A stretch of DNA of 32,920 nt from contig JAOTRV010000042.1 in assembly GCA_030247575.1 (NCBI GenBank), positions 1 through 32,920 of the forward strand. Direction: 5' to 3'. This document shows, piece after piece, positions 6,744-14,546 of this stretch. The notes below the pieces were generated by a model, which saw only the letters and a program-made list of their open reading frames with translations, was not told the origin of the DNA and ran no database searches. This DNA comes from Sulfuritalea sp. Its GTDB lineage: Bacteria; Pseudomonadota; Gammaproteobacteria; Burkholderiales; Rhodocyclaceae. Numbering within the stretch: the first letter of the stretch is position 1; every line of letters starts with the position of its first letter. The translations under genes and the position numbers were made by a program.

Positions 6744-9491
6744 ATGGAAGCGCAAGCCAAGTCCGTCAAGCGGGTTCCCACCTACTGCTACAATTGCGTG
6801 TCGGGCCCCGATCTGATGAACATCAAGGTCGTCGATGGCATCGCCACCGAGGTCGAGCCGAATTTCGCCGCCGCCGACGTGCACCCGGCCAAGGGCCGGG
6901 TCTGCGTCAAGGCCTACGGCTTGGTGCAGAAGACCTACAACCCCAATCGCATCAAGACGCCGATGAAGCGCACCAACCCGAAGAAGGGGCGCAACGAGGA
7001 TCCGGGCTTCGTGCCGATTTCCTGGGACGAGGCGCTCGACATCGTGGCGGGCAAGCTCAAGGCCGTGCGCGCCAAGGGGCTGCTCGACGAGGCCGGCCTG
7101 CCGCGGGTGGCCGTCAGCCTCGGCCATGGCGGCACGCCTTCGAACTACATGGGCACCTTTCCGGCCTTCCTTGCCGCCTGGGGCGAAGTGGATTTCAGTT
7201 TCGGTTCCGGCCAGGGCGTCAAGTGCGTGCACTCCGAACACCTCTATGGCGAGTTCTGGCACCGCGGCTTCACCGTCGCCGCCGACACGCCGAACTGCCG
7301 CTACAACATCGCGGTCGGCGCCAACGTCGATGTCACCGGCGGCCCCTGCGCCGTGATTCGCCATGCCGATGCGCGGGTGCGCGGGTACAAGCGCGTGCAG
7401 GTCGAGCCGCATTTGAGTGCGACGGGCGCATGCTCGGCGGAATGGGTACCGATCCGGCCCAAGACCGATCCGGCCTTCCTCTTCGCCCTGATCCATGTAC
7501 TGGTGCGCGAAAACGGGCTGGAAAAGCTCGACATTCCCTTCCTGCGCGACCGCACCGCCTCACCCTATCTGGTGGCGCCCGACGGCCTCTACCTGCGCGA
7601 TCCGCAAAGCGGCAAGCCGCTGGTCTGGGACGAGAATACGGCCAGCGCCGTGCCGCACGATACGCCGGGTATCAAGCCCGCCGTGGCCGGCAGCTATCGG
7701 GTGGCTAGCGCCGTGGTGGTCGATGCCGACAGGGAGCGGCGCGACTACGCCGACGTCGACGGCAAGACCGCCTACGAGATGCTGGCGCAGCACATCGACA
7801 AGTACACGCCGGAGTGGGCCGAGACCGTCTGCGACGTCAAGGCCGCGACCATCCGCCGCATCGCCAATGAATACCTGGAGGCCGCCAGCATCGGCGAGAC
7901 CATCGTCATCGACGGCAAGACACTGCCGCTGCGCCCGGTTGCCGTGACGCTGGGCAAGTCGGTGAACAACGGCTGGGGCGCCTTCGAGTGCTGCTGGGCG
8001 CGCACGGTGCTGGCCATGCTGGTCGGCGCGCTGGAAAATCCCGGCGGCCTGCTCGGTACCACGGTGCGCCTCAACAAGTCGCGCGACAACCGCCACCTGT
8101 CGGTCGCGCCGGGCGAAGACGGCTTCATGGTGCAGTACTTCAACCCGACCAGCAAGGAAGAATGGCAGGTCGCGCCCTCGACGCGCAACCTGCACCAGAC
8201 GCTGGTACCCATCGTCGGCCACAACGGCGCCTGGAGCCAGGCGCTGGGCCCGACGCAACTGGCCTGGATGTTCCAGAACGAGCGGCCCGACGACTGGAGC
8301 ATGCCGATGCCGACGTTGCCGGAAGTCTGGCTGGTATATCGCTCGAACCCGTCGATTTCCTTTTGGGACACGCGCCATCTGGCCGAGGTCGCGGCGAAGT
8401 TTCCCTTCATGGCCTGTTTCGCCTACACGGTGGACGAGACCAACTACATGGCCGACGTGCTGCTGCCCGAGGCGACCGACCTCGAATCGACGCAGATGAT
8501 CCGCATGGGCGGCACCAAGTACATGGAGCAGTTCTGGGACCACAAGGGCGTGGTGCTGCGCACCAAGGCGGTGGAGCCGCAGGGCGAGGCGCGCGACTTC
8601 ACCTGGATCACCACCGAGCTGGCCAGGCGCACCGGTTTGCTCGAACCCTACGTCAAGGCGGTCAATAAGGGTATTTCCGGTGTTTCGCCGCTGAAGGGCA
8701 AGGACTATGACTTCAGCCTCGATCCCGCCGGCGACCTGTCGCCCGAAAAGATATGGGATTCCGTTTGCCGCGCGGCAACGCTGACGCTGTCGGACGGGCG
8801 CGACGAACATGGCCTCGAATGGTTCAAGGAAAACGGCTTCTACACCGTGCCGATGTCGCGTCTGGAATGGTATCTGACGCCGACCATGGAACAGCACGGC
8901 CTGCGCTACGAACTGCCCTACCAGGAACGCCTGTTGCGCGCCGGCCGCGAACTCGGTCGTCGTCTGCACGAGAAGAAGATGAACTGGTGGGACGAGCAGC
9001 TTTCCGAATACACCGCGCTGCCGGAGTGGCACGACGTGCCGGGACGCTGGATCCGCAACCTGGAAAAGGCCGGCGCCAAACCGACGGATTTCCCCTTCTG
9101 GCTGCTGACCACCAAGAGCATGCAATACCACGCCGGTGGCAATGCGGCGATCGAAGTCATGCACGAGGTGGCGCAGAACCTGCGCGGCCATGCCGGCGTG
9201 ATCATGAATGCGAAGACGGCCGCGTCGCTCGGCATCGCCGAGGGCGACCGCATCGAGGTGCGCTCGCACATCGGCGCCACCTACGGCAAGGCGGCGCTGG
9301 CGCAGGGCGTGCGTCCCGACACGCTGGTGATCATCGGCCAGTTCGACCATTGGGCGACGCCTTTCGCCAAATCCATGGGGGCGCCCAGCCTCAACAGCAT
9401 TGCACCGATGTCGCTGGACCTGACCGATGCGACGGGATCGGGTGCCGACATCGTGCGGGTGGCGGTACGCAAGATGGAGGCGAGGCAATGA
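6744..9491 (+). CDS. padB: Phenylacetyl-CoA:acceptor oxidoreductase, catalytic molybdopterin subunit PadB
   Basis: A 915-residue DMSO-reductase-family molybdopterin enzyme. With PadC and PadD it should oxidise the alpha-carbon of phenylacetyl-CoA by four electrons to phenylglyoxylate, passing electrons to the membrane quinone pool. The N-terminal iron-sulfur region has C15, C18 and C54, but where a third cysteine is usual (position 22) there is a proline followed by D23. C161 in VKCVHSEH is a candidate metal ligand. No twin-arginine signal is present, so the enzyme faces the cytosol, as its CoA substrate requires. The C-terminal molybdopterin-binding domain is recognisable (NAKTAASLGIAEGDRIEV). 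The ATG at 6744 follows GAGGAA; an earlier in-frame start would overlap fdhD. The stop overlaps padC by ATGA. Assignment rests on the conserved pad gene order and sequence type. Confidence 0.85.
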   Translation: MEAQAKSVKRVPTYCYNCVSGPDLMNIKVVDGIATEVEPNFAAADVHPAKGRVCVKAYGLVQKTYNPNRIKTPMKRTNPKKGRNEDPGFVPISWDEALDIVAGKLKAVRAKGLLDEAGLPRVAVSLGHGGTPSNYMGTFPAFLAAWGEVDFSFGSGQGVKCVHSEHLYGEFWHRGFTVAADTPNCRYNIAVGANVDVTGGPCAVIRHADARVRGYKRVQVEPHLSATGACSAEWVPIRPKTDPAFLFALIHVLVRENGLEKLDIPFLRDRTASPYLVAPDGLYLRDPQSGKPLVWDENTASAVPHDTPGIKPAVAGSYRVASAVVVDADRERRDYADVDGKTAYEMLAQHIDKYTPEWAETVCDVKAATIRRIANEYLEAASIGETIVIDGKTLPLRPVAVTLGKSVNNGWGAFECCWARTVLAMLVGALENPGGLLGTTVRLNKSRDNRHLSVAPGEDGFMVQYFNPTSKEEWQVAPSTRNLHQTLVPIVGHNGAWSQALGPTQLAWMFQNERPDDWSMPMPTLPEVWLVYRSNPSISFWDTRHLAEVAAKFPFMACFAYTVDETNYMADVLLPEATDLESTQMIRMGGTKYMEQFWDHKGVVLRTKAVEPQGEARDFTWITTELARRTGLLEPYVKAVNKGISGVSPLKGKDYDFSLDPAGDLSPEKIWDSVCRAATLTLSDGRDEHGLEWFKENGFYTVPMSRLEWYLTPTMEQHGLRYELPYQERLLRAGRELGRRLHEKKMNWWDEQLSEYTALPEWHDVPGRWIRNLEKAGAKPTDFPFWLLTTKSMQYHAGGNAAIEVMHEVAQNLRGHAGVIMNAKTAASLGIAEGDRIEVRSHIGATYGKAALAQGVRPDTLVIIGQFDHWATPFAKSMGAPSLNSIAPMSLDLTDATGSGADIVRVAVRKMEARQ

Positions 9492-10135
9492 CACGCTATG
9501 TGATGACCATCGACCTGCGGCGCTGCGTCGGCTGCCAGACTTGCACGGCGGCCTGCAAGGGCGCCAATGCAACGCCGCCCGGTATCCAGTGGCGGCGCGT
9601 GCTCGACATCGAAAGCGGCGAATTCCCCGACGTGAAGCGCACCTTCCTGCCGGTCGCCTGCATGCACTGCGCCAATCCGCCCTGCGAGGAGGTCTGCCCG
9701 ACCCAGGCCACGACCAAGCGTGCCGACGGACTGGTGGTGATCGACTACGACCTCTGCATCGGCTGCGCCAACTGCGTCATGGCCTGTCCCTACGACGCGC
9801 GCTCCATCGTCCATGAGCCGCACTACGCCTATAACGACACCGCGATGGCGTCGGAAGCCAAGCGTTTCGATCCGAGCCGTATCGGCGTCTCGATGAAATG
9901 CACCTTCTGCAAGGATCGCATCGACTACGCGGCCGTCAGCGGCATGATTCCCGGTGTCGATCACGAGGTGACGCCGGCCTGCGTCAATTCCTGCATCTCC
10001 GGCGCGATGGGCTTCGGCGACATCGAGGACCCGGAAAGCGGCGTCAGCCGGCTGCTCGCGGAAACGCAGCATTTCCGCATGCACGAAGAACTGGGCACCG
10101 AGCCCGGCGTGTATTACATCTGGGACAAGTCATGA
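9488..10135 (+). CDS. padC: Phenylacetyl-CoA:acceptor oxidoreductase, iron-sulfur subunit PadC
   Basis: A 215-residue DmsB/NrfC-like electron-transfer subunit. Sixteen cysteines form four [4Fe-4S] binding motifs: CVGCQTCTAAC near the N-terminus, CMHCANPPCEEVC, CIGCANCVMAC, and a split fourth motif CTFC...CVNSC. It would relay electrons from the PadB molybdenum site to the membrane anchor PadD. There is no signal peptide, consistent with cytoplasmic orientation of the complex. The ATG at 9488 overlaps the padB stop and the gene's own stop overlaps the padD start, so all three subunits are translationally coupled. Confidence 0.88.
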   Translation: MTRYVMTIDLRRCVGCQTCTAACKGANATPPGIQWRRVLDIESGEFPDVKRTFLPVACMHCANPPCEEVCPTQATTKRADGLVVIDYDLCIGCANCVMACPYDARSIVHEPHYAYNDTAMASEAKRFDPSRIGVSMKCTFCKDRIDYAAVSGMIPGVDHEVTPACVNSCISGAMGFGDIEDPESGVSRLLAETQHFRMHEELGTEPGVYYIWDKS

Positions 10136-11034
10136 AGCTATCCACACTTCGTGCCGCCGAGCTTGCCGCACCCAAGCAGCAGCGCAACTGGGACTGGCGC
10201 GCTGCCACCAACTTCATCTGCGGCGGCGCCGGCGGCGGCCTGCTGTTCTGTGCCGCATTCGCCGGCCTCGGTCCCGTCGCGATGCAAGCCGCGGTGCTGC
10301 TGGGCCTCGTACTCATCGGCTGCGGCCTGACCTGTGTCTGGTTCGAAATCGGGCGGCCCTGGCGCGCGCTGAACGTCTATCGCCACATTGCGACTTCGTG
10401 GATGACGCGCGAGGCGATCGTGGCCTTGCTGGTATTCGCCGCAGGCGGGCTGACGCTGCTGACGAACCAGGCGGCGCTGCTCTTGCTGGCCGGGGGTCTG
10501 GGACTGGGTTTCCTCTATAGCCAGGCGCGCATCCTGGCGGCCAACAAGGGGATTCCCGCATGGCGCCATCCGCGCAGCATTCCGTTGATGGTCGCCACCG
10601 GCCTCGCAGAAGGCGCCGGCTTTCTCGCCTGCGTGATGTCGCTGGCGTCGGGCGGGGCCGGCTTCGCGGTCCTGACCGGTTTGATCGTGCTGATCGGTGT
10701 CCGCGCGTTCCTGTGGAAGGCGTACCTCGATGCGCTGGTTGCCGACGGTGCACCCGACGGCACGCTGAAGGTGCTGAACGGGATGGCGCCGCGCTTGCTG
10801 CTGGTCGGCCACATTCTGCCGGCACTTGCCGTCATGGCGGCGATGGCGGGCATGCCGGGGCGGGCAGCGCTGGCCTTTGCGGCCGGGATACTGGCGGTAG
10901 CCGGCGGCTGGTTTCTGAAGTTCACGCTGGTGAGGCGCGCGGCTTATACCCAGGGACTCGCGGTACCGCGCATTCCGGTGCGCGGCAAGGGAACGGCGGG
11001 AGCGGGCGCAAAGCCGGGCTGGAAGCCGGTGTAA
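10132..11034 (+). CDS. padD: Phenylacetyl-CoA:acceptor oxidoreductase, membrane anchor PadD
   Basis: A 300-residue DmsC/NrfD-like integral membrane protein with about eight hydrophobic helices starting near residue 27 (FICGGAGGGLLFCAAFAGL). The proline/glycine-rich basic tail is short and soluble. It should anchor PadBC to the cytoplasmic membrane and hand electrons to quinone. The start at 10132 overlaps the padC stop as ATGA. Low primary conservation is usual for this subunit; identification relies on topology plus position directly after padC. Confidence 0.8.
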   Translation: MKLSTLRAAELAAPKQQRNWDWRAATNFICGGAGGGLLFCAAFAGLGPVAMQAAVLLGLVLIGCGLTCVWFEIGRPWRALNVYRHIATSWMTREAIVALLVFAAGGLTLLTNQAALLLLAGGLGLGFLYSQARILAANKGIPAWRHPRSIPLMVATGLAEGAGFLACVMSLASGGAGFAVLTGLIVLIGVRAFLWKAYLDALVADGAPDGTLKVLNGMAPRLLLVGHILPALAVMAAMAGMPGRAALAFAAGILAVAGGWFLKFTLVRRAAYTQGLAVPRIPVRGKGTAGAGAKPGWKPV

Positions 11035-11113
11035 GGGGTCAGGCAGGGCTGGCCGGTTTCGGCAAGAAAACAGGGAGTGGGGCCGCGAGCCCCATCGAAT
11101 CGGAGGAGACGGA

Positions 11114-11686
11114 ATGTACGAAGTACGCTTTCATGGCCGCGGGGGACAGGGCGCCGTCACGGCGGCTGCGATGCTCGCCTCGGCGCTGCTGGAAGAAGGC
11201 AAATACGCGGTGTCGATTCCGTCCTTCGGCTTCGAGCGACGCGGCGCGCCCGTGGTGTCCTTCCTGCGCTGCAGCGATCGCGAGATCCGCCAGCTCACCA
11301 ACATCTACACCCCCGATTGCCTGATCTGCGTCGATCCGACGCTGGCCAAGACCGTGGATATCTTCGGCGGCCTCAAGCCCGGCGGCACGCTGGTGCAGGC
11401 CACGCACAAGCCGCTGGCGGAAGTGGCGCTGGCGGACACGGTCGGTCGGGTCGGCCTGTGCGACGCGATCGGCATCGCGCTCGAAGTGTTCAAGCGCCCG
11501 ATCACCAACACCCTGATGCTGGGCGCCTTCGCCAGGACGACGGGCATCGTGTCGCTGGAGGCGCTCAAGCGTTCGCTGGAGGAATCCGATTTCCGCGATG
11601 CCGGCCTGAAACAGAACCTGATCGCCCTGGAGCGTGGCTACCACGAGACGACGGTGCACACCATAGAGCGGAGGGTCGCGGCATGA
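11114..11686 (+). CDS. padE: Phenylglyoxylate dehydrogenase, gamma subunit PadE
   Basis: A 190-residue gamma-type subunit of the 2-oxoacid:acceptor oxidoreductase family. The family signature FHGRGGQGAVTAA is at the N-terminus, followed by SFGFERRGAPVVSFLR. With PadF, G, H and I it forms the enzyme that converts phenylglyoxylate, CoA and NAD+ to benzoyl-CoA, CO2 and NADH. A 79-bp gap separates it from padD and contains a small GGGGC/GCCCC hairpin (11079-11093) without a T-tract, so it is not an obvious terminator. GGAGGAG precedes the ATG. Its stop overlaps padF by ATGA. Confidence 0.88.
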   Translation: MYEVRFHGRGGQGAVTAAAMLASALLEEGKYAVSIPSFGFERRGAPVVSFLRCSDREIRQLTNIYTPDCLICVDPTLAKTVDIFGGLKPGGTLVQATHKPLAEVALADTVGRVGLCDAIGIALEVFKRPITNTLMLGAFARTTGIVSLEALKRSLEESDFRDAGLKQNLIALERGYHETTVHTIERRVAA

Positions 11687-11982
11687 GCCGGCACGACAGC
11701 TATCCCCTGTTCGACCTGGCCAAGGCGAATGTGCCGGACGATCTGTGTCCGGTCGCGACGGTGGTCAGCCCGATGCTGCCCGGCGACTGGCGCAGCATGC
11801 GTCCCGTGGTCAATCGCGACAAGTGCGTCAAATGCGCCGTGTGCTGGCTGTACTGCCCGGTGCAGTGCGTCGAGGAAAAGCCGGCCTGGTTCGATTTCAA
11901 TCTGAAAACCTGCAAGGGCTGCGGCATTTGCGCCAACGAATGCCCGCAACGGGCGATCACCATGATTCCGGAGGCGGCATGA
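11683..11982 (+). CDS. padF: Phenylglyoxylate dehydrogenase, delta (ferredoxin-like) subunit PadF
   Basis: A 99-residue delta-type 2-oxoacid oxidoreductase subunit with two [4Fe-4S] motifs: CVKCAVCWLYCPVQC and CKGCGICANECP. It should conduct electrons between the thiamine-diphosphate site and the flavin subunit PadH. The ATG at 11683 overlaps the padE stop. Its own stop overlaps a further ATG at 11979 that opens an 18-codon mini-ORF rather than padG itself. Confidence 0.88.
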   Translation: MSRHDSYPLFDLAKANVPDDLCPVATVVSPMLPGDWRSMRPVVNRDKCVKCAVCWLYCPVQCVEEKPAWFDFNLKTCKGCGICANECPQRAITMIPEAA

Positions 11983-12035
11983 GCGTAAATCACCGTGTCA
12001 CCAGCGTCGACTCTCATGTTGCGGAGGCCGCATGA
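11979..12035 (+). other. 18-codon mini-ORF bridging padF and padG
   Basis: ATG at 11979 overlaps the padF stop and the frame ends in TGA at 12033-12035, which overlaps the padG start, so both junctions are ATGA. Each ATGA is preceded by nearly the same sequence: CGGAGGCGGCATGA at 11969-11982 and CGGAGGCCGCATGA at 12022-12035. The pattern looks like about 53 bp inserted or duplicated at an originally overlapping padF-padG junction. Translation of this ORF is possible, since each start has a GGAGG, but a function for the peptide is not implied. Confidence 0.45.
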
Positions 12036-13279
12036 CTACCGCCATCCTTGAAACGCCGAACCCGACCAAGCCGGCAAAGCAGAAGGTTGTCCTCTGCGAA
12101 GGCAACGAGGCCGCCGCGCTCGGCGTCGCGCTGGCGCGGCCGGACATGGTGGCCGTGTATCCGATCACGCCGCAGTCCTCACTGGTCGAGCATGTCGCCA
12201 AACTGATCGCCGATGGTCGCATGGACGCCGACATCGTCGATGCCGAGGGCGAGCATTCGGTACTCTCGGTGCTGCAGGGCGGGGCATTGGCGGGAGCGCG
12301 GACCTATACCGCGACCTGCGGGCCGGGCCTCGCCTTCATGTTCGAGCCCTATTTCCGCACTTCCGGAATGCGCCTGCCGATCGTCATGTCGATCGTCACG
12401 CGCGACGGCATCACGCCGCAGTCGGTCTGGGGCGGGCATCAGGATGCGATGACGGTGCGCGAAGTTGGCTGGGTGCAGGTGTATTGCGAGACGGTGCAGG
12501 AAGTGCTCGACACCACCATCATGGCCTTCAAGATCGCCGAGCATCACGATGTGATGCTGCCGGTGAATGTCTGCCTCGACGGCAACTATCTTTCCTACGG
12601 CACCTCGCGCGTCGAACTGCCCGATCAGGCGGAAGTCGATGCCTTCATGGGCGTCAAGGACGTCAACTGGCACGTCGCGCTCGATCCGCTGCGGCCGATG
12701 GCGGTCGACCCGCTGACCGGCGGCTCGGGCGGCAAGGGGCCATCGACTTTCGTGCGCTACCGCAAGGGGCAGTGCCGCGGCATGCAGAACTCGCTGCGTG
12801 TCATTGAAGAAATCCACGAGGAGTGGGCGCAGCGATTCGGCCGTCGCTTCGCGCCGCTGGTCGAGGAGTATCGCCTCGACGGCGCCGACTACGCGATCAT
12901 GACCCTGGGCAGCATGACCGGCGCTGCCAAGGATGCGGTCGATGAAGCGCGCGACGCCGGCAAGAAGGTGGGCCTGATCAAGATCAAGACCTTCAGCCCC
13001 TTCCCGGTCGAAGCCCTGCTCAAGTCTCTGGACAAGGTTCAGGCCCTTGGCGTCGTCGATCGCTCCGTGGGCTTCCGCTGGAATTGCGGGCCGATGTACC
13101 AGGAAACCATGGGCGTGCTGTATCGCCTCGGCCGCCACATTCCGTCGATGAGCTTCATCGGCGGGCTGGCCGGCGCCGACATCACGGTCGGGCATTTCCA
13201 TCGCGTCATCGACGCGACGGAAGGACTGCTTACCAACCCAGCGCCGATCGAGCCGGTCTGGCTCAACGAGAAGGATTGA
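12032..13279 (+). CDS. padG: Phenylglyoxylate dehydrogenase, alpha subunit PadG
   Basis: A 415-residue alpha-type 2-oxoacid:ferredoxin oxidoreductase subunit. The N-terminal pyrimidine-binding region of the thiamine-diphosphate fold is visible (AVYPITPQSSLVEHV, then EGEHSVLSVLQGGALAGART). A C-terminal transketolase-like domain II includes AIMTLGSMTGAAKDAVDEA. With the beta subunit PadI it forms the decarboxylating active site. The ATG at 12032 is preceded by GGAGGC and overlaps the stop of the bridging mini-ORF. Confidence 0.9.
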   Translation: MTTAILETPNPTKPAKQKVVLCEGNEAAALGVALARPDMVAVYPITPQSSLVEHVAKLIADGRMDADIVDAEGEHSVLSVLQGGALAGARTYTATCGPGLAFMFEPYFRTSGMRLPIVMSIVTRDGITPQSVWGGHQDAMTVREVGWVQVYCETVQEVLDTTIMAFKIAEHHDVMLPVNVCLDGNYLSYGTSRVELPDQAEVDAFMGVKDVNWHVALDPLRPMAVDPLTGGSGGKGPSTFVRYRKGQCRGMQNSLRVIEEIHEEWAQRFGRRFAPLVEEYRLDGADYAIMTLGSMTGAAKDAVDEARDAGKKVGLIKIKTFSPFPVEALLKSLDKVQALGVVDRSVGFRWNCGPMYQETMGVLYRLGRHIPSMSFIGGLAGADITVGHFHRVIDATEGLLTNPAPIEPVWLNEKD

Positions 13280-13290
13280 GGGACCACGCG

Positions 13291-14544
13291 ATGGAACAGA
13301 CCAAATACCTTGTGGTCGGCAGCAGCCACGCCGCGCTCGAAGCGGTGACGGCGATTCGCATGCACGATACGGAAGGCAGCCTGATGCTGCTGACGCGCGA
13401 TCCGCACCTGCCGTACTCGCCGACGGTGCTGCCCTATGTCGTCTCCGGCCGCTCGGCGCCCGATGCCATCTTTCTGCGCGACGAGAAGTTCTTCGCCAGA
13501 CAGAAGGTGCAATTGAAGCGCGGCACCGCCCTCAAGGCCCTGCACGTCGAGCGCAATGCGGCGGAACTCGCCGACGGCAGCGAGATCGCTTACGAGAAGG
13601 TTCTCCTCGCCACCGGCGCATCGCCTGCGATCCCGCCGATTCCCGGCATCGACACGGTCTCGTATCACGTCCTGCGCACGCTGGACGATGCGACGAAGCT
13701 GAATGCCGCGATCAAGCAGTCGAAGCAGGCCGTCGTGCTCGGAGCGGGGCTGGTCGGCATGCATGCTGCGGAAAATCTGGTCAAGGCCGGCGCCAGGGTC
13801 ACCATCGTCGAAATGGCGAAGCAACTGACCGACGGCTACTTCGATACGACGGCCGCCGGCCTGATCGAGAAGGCCTTCACCGACAATGGCGCGACCATCC
13901 TCACCGGCAGCCGCGTGGTCAAGCTGGAGCCCTCCGCCGTCGGTGCGAAATTGACTCTGGAAAACGGCACGGCCCTGGAAGCCGATCTGCTGCTGGTGGC
14001 CACGGGGGTGCGGCCGAACATGGACTTTCTGGCCGGGAGCCGTGTCGAGCAGGACAAGGGCATCCTCGTCGGCGACAGCATGCAGACCAGCGTCGCCAAC
14101 GTCTGGTCTGCCGGCGACTGCGCGCAGGCCAGGGGATTCTTCACCGACGCCAAGGTGATGAACGCGATCCTGCCCGATGCGGCCGAGCAGGGACGCATCG
14201 CCGGCATGGCGATGGCCGGTGATCCGGGACTGAAAGCCTATCCGGGCGGCGTGCCGCTCAACACTTATCATTTCTTCGGCCGCCATGCGATATCGGTCGG
14301 CTCGAGCCGCGTGCCGGAGGGCGGCGAGGTCGTGACGCGCTTCGACGAGGCCAGCGGGCGTTATCTCAAGGCGATCTTCAAGGATGGCTGTCTGCTCGGC
14401 ATCTACGGCGTCAATGAATTCTTCGACGGCGGCGTGATGTGCCAATTGATCCTGCGCCGGGTCGACTTGTCCGCGGTGAAGGAGCGCTTTCTTGCCAACC
14501 CGCTGGCCACAGGCCGCGAACTCATGTCGAAGCTCTGGAGATAA
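13291..14544 (+). CDS. padH: Phenylglyoxylate dehydrogenase, FAD/NAD subunit PadH
   Basis: A 417-residue pyridine-nucleotide-disulfide-oxidoreductase-type flavoprotein. The FAD-binding beta-alpha-beta motif is at the N-terminus (YLVVGSSHAALEA), the NAD-binding motif around residues 148-160 (VVLGAGLVGMHAAENL), and the second FAD motif is VWSAGDCAQA. It should let the complex reduce NAD+ directly rather than ferredoxin, as described for the Azoarcus evansii enzyme. No redox-active CxxC is seen, as expected for an NADH:acceptor type. The ATG at 13291 lies 11 bp after padG; a longer upstream frame has no family-like sequence. Confidence 0.88.
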   Translation: MEQTKYLVVGSSHAALEAVTAIRMHDTEGSLMLLTRDPHLPYSPTVLPYVVSGRSAPDAIFLRDEKFFARQKVQLKRGTALKALHVERNAAELADGSEIAYEKVLLATGASPAIPPIPGIDTVSYHVLRTLDDATKLNAAIKQSKQAVVLGAGLVGMHAAENLVKAGARVTIVEMAKQLTDGYFDTTAAGLIEKAFTDNGATILTGSRVVKLEPSAVGAKLTLENGTALEADLLLVATGVRPNMDFLAGSRVEQDKGILVGDSMQTSVANVWSAGDCAQARGFFTDAKVMNAILPDAAEQGRIAGMAMAGDPGLKAYPGGVPLNTYHFFGRHAISVGSSRVPEGGEVVTRFDEASGRYLKAIFKDGCLLGIYGVNEFFDGGVMCQLILRRVDLSAVKERFLANPLATGRELMSKLWR

Positions 14545-14546
14545 AC

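Noticed and set aside
7560-9572. 670-codon open frame antisense to padB
   Set aside because: Long antisense frames are expected in high-GC coding DNA. The translation is His/Arg/Gly-rich and patternless, while the plus strand encodes a clear molybdopterin enzyme.
11079-11093. GGGGC/GCCCC hairpin before padE as a terminator
   Set aside because: The stem is only five pairs and no T-tract follows. The pad genes on both sides work in one pathway and probably share a transcript.
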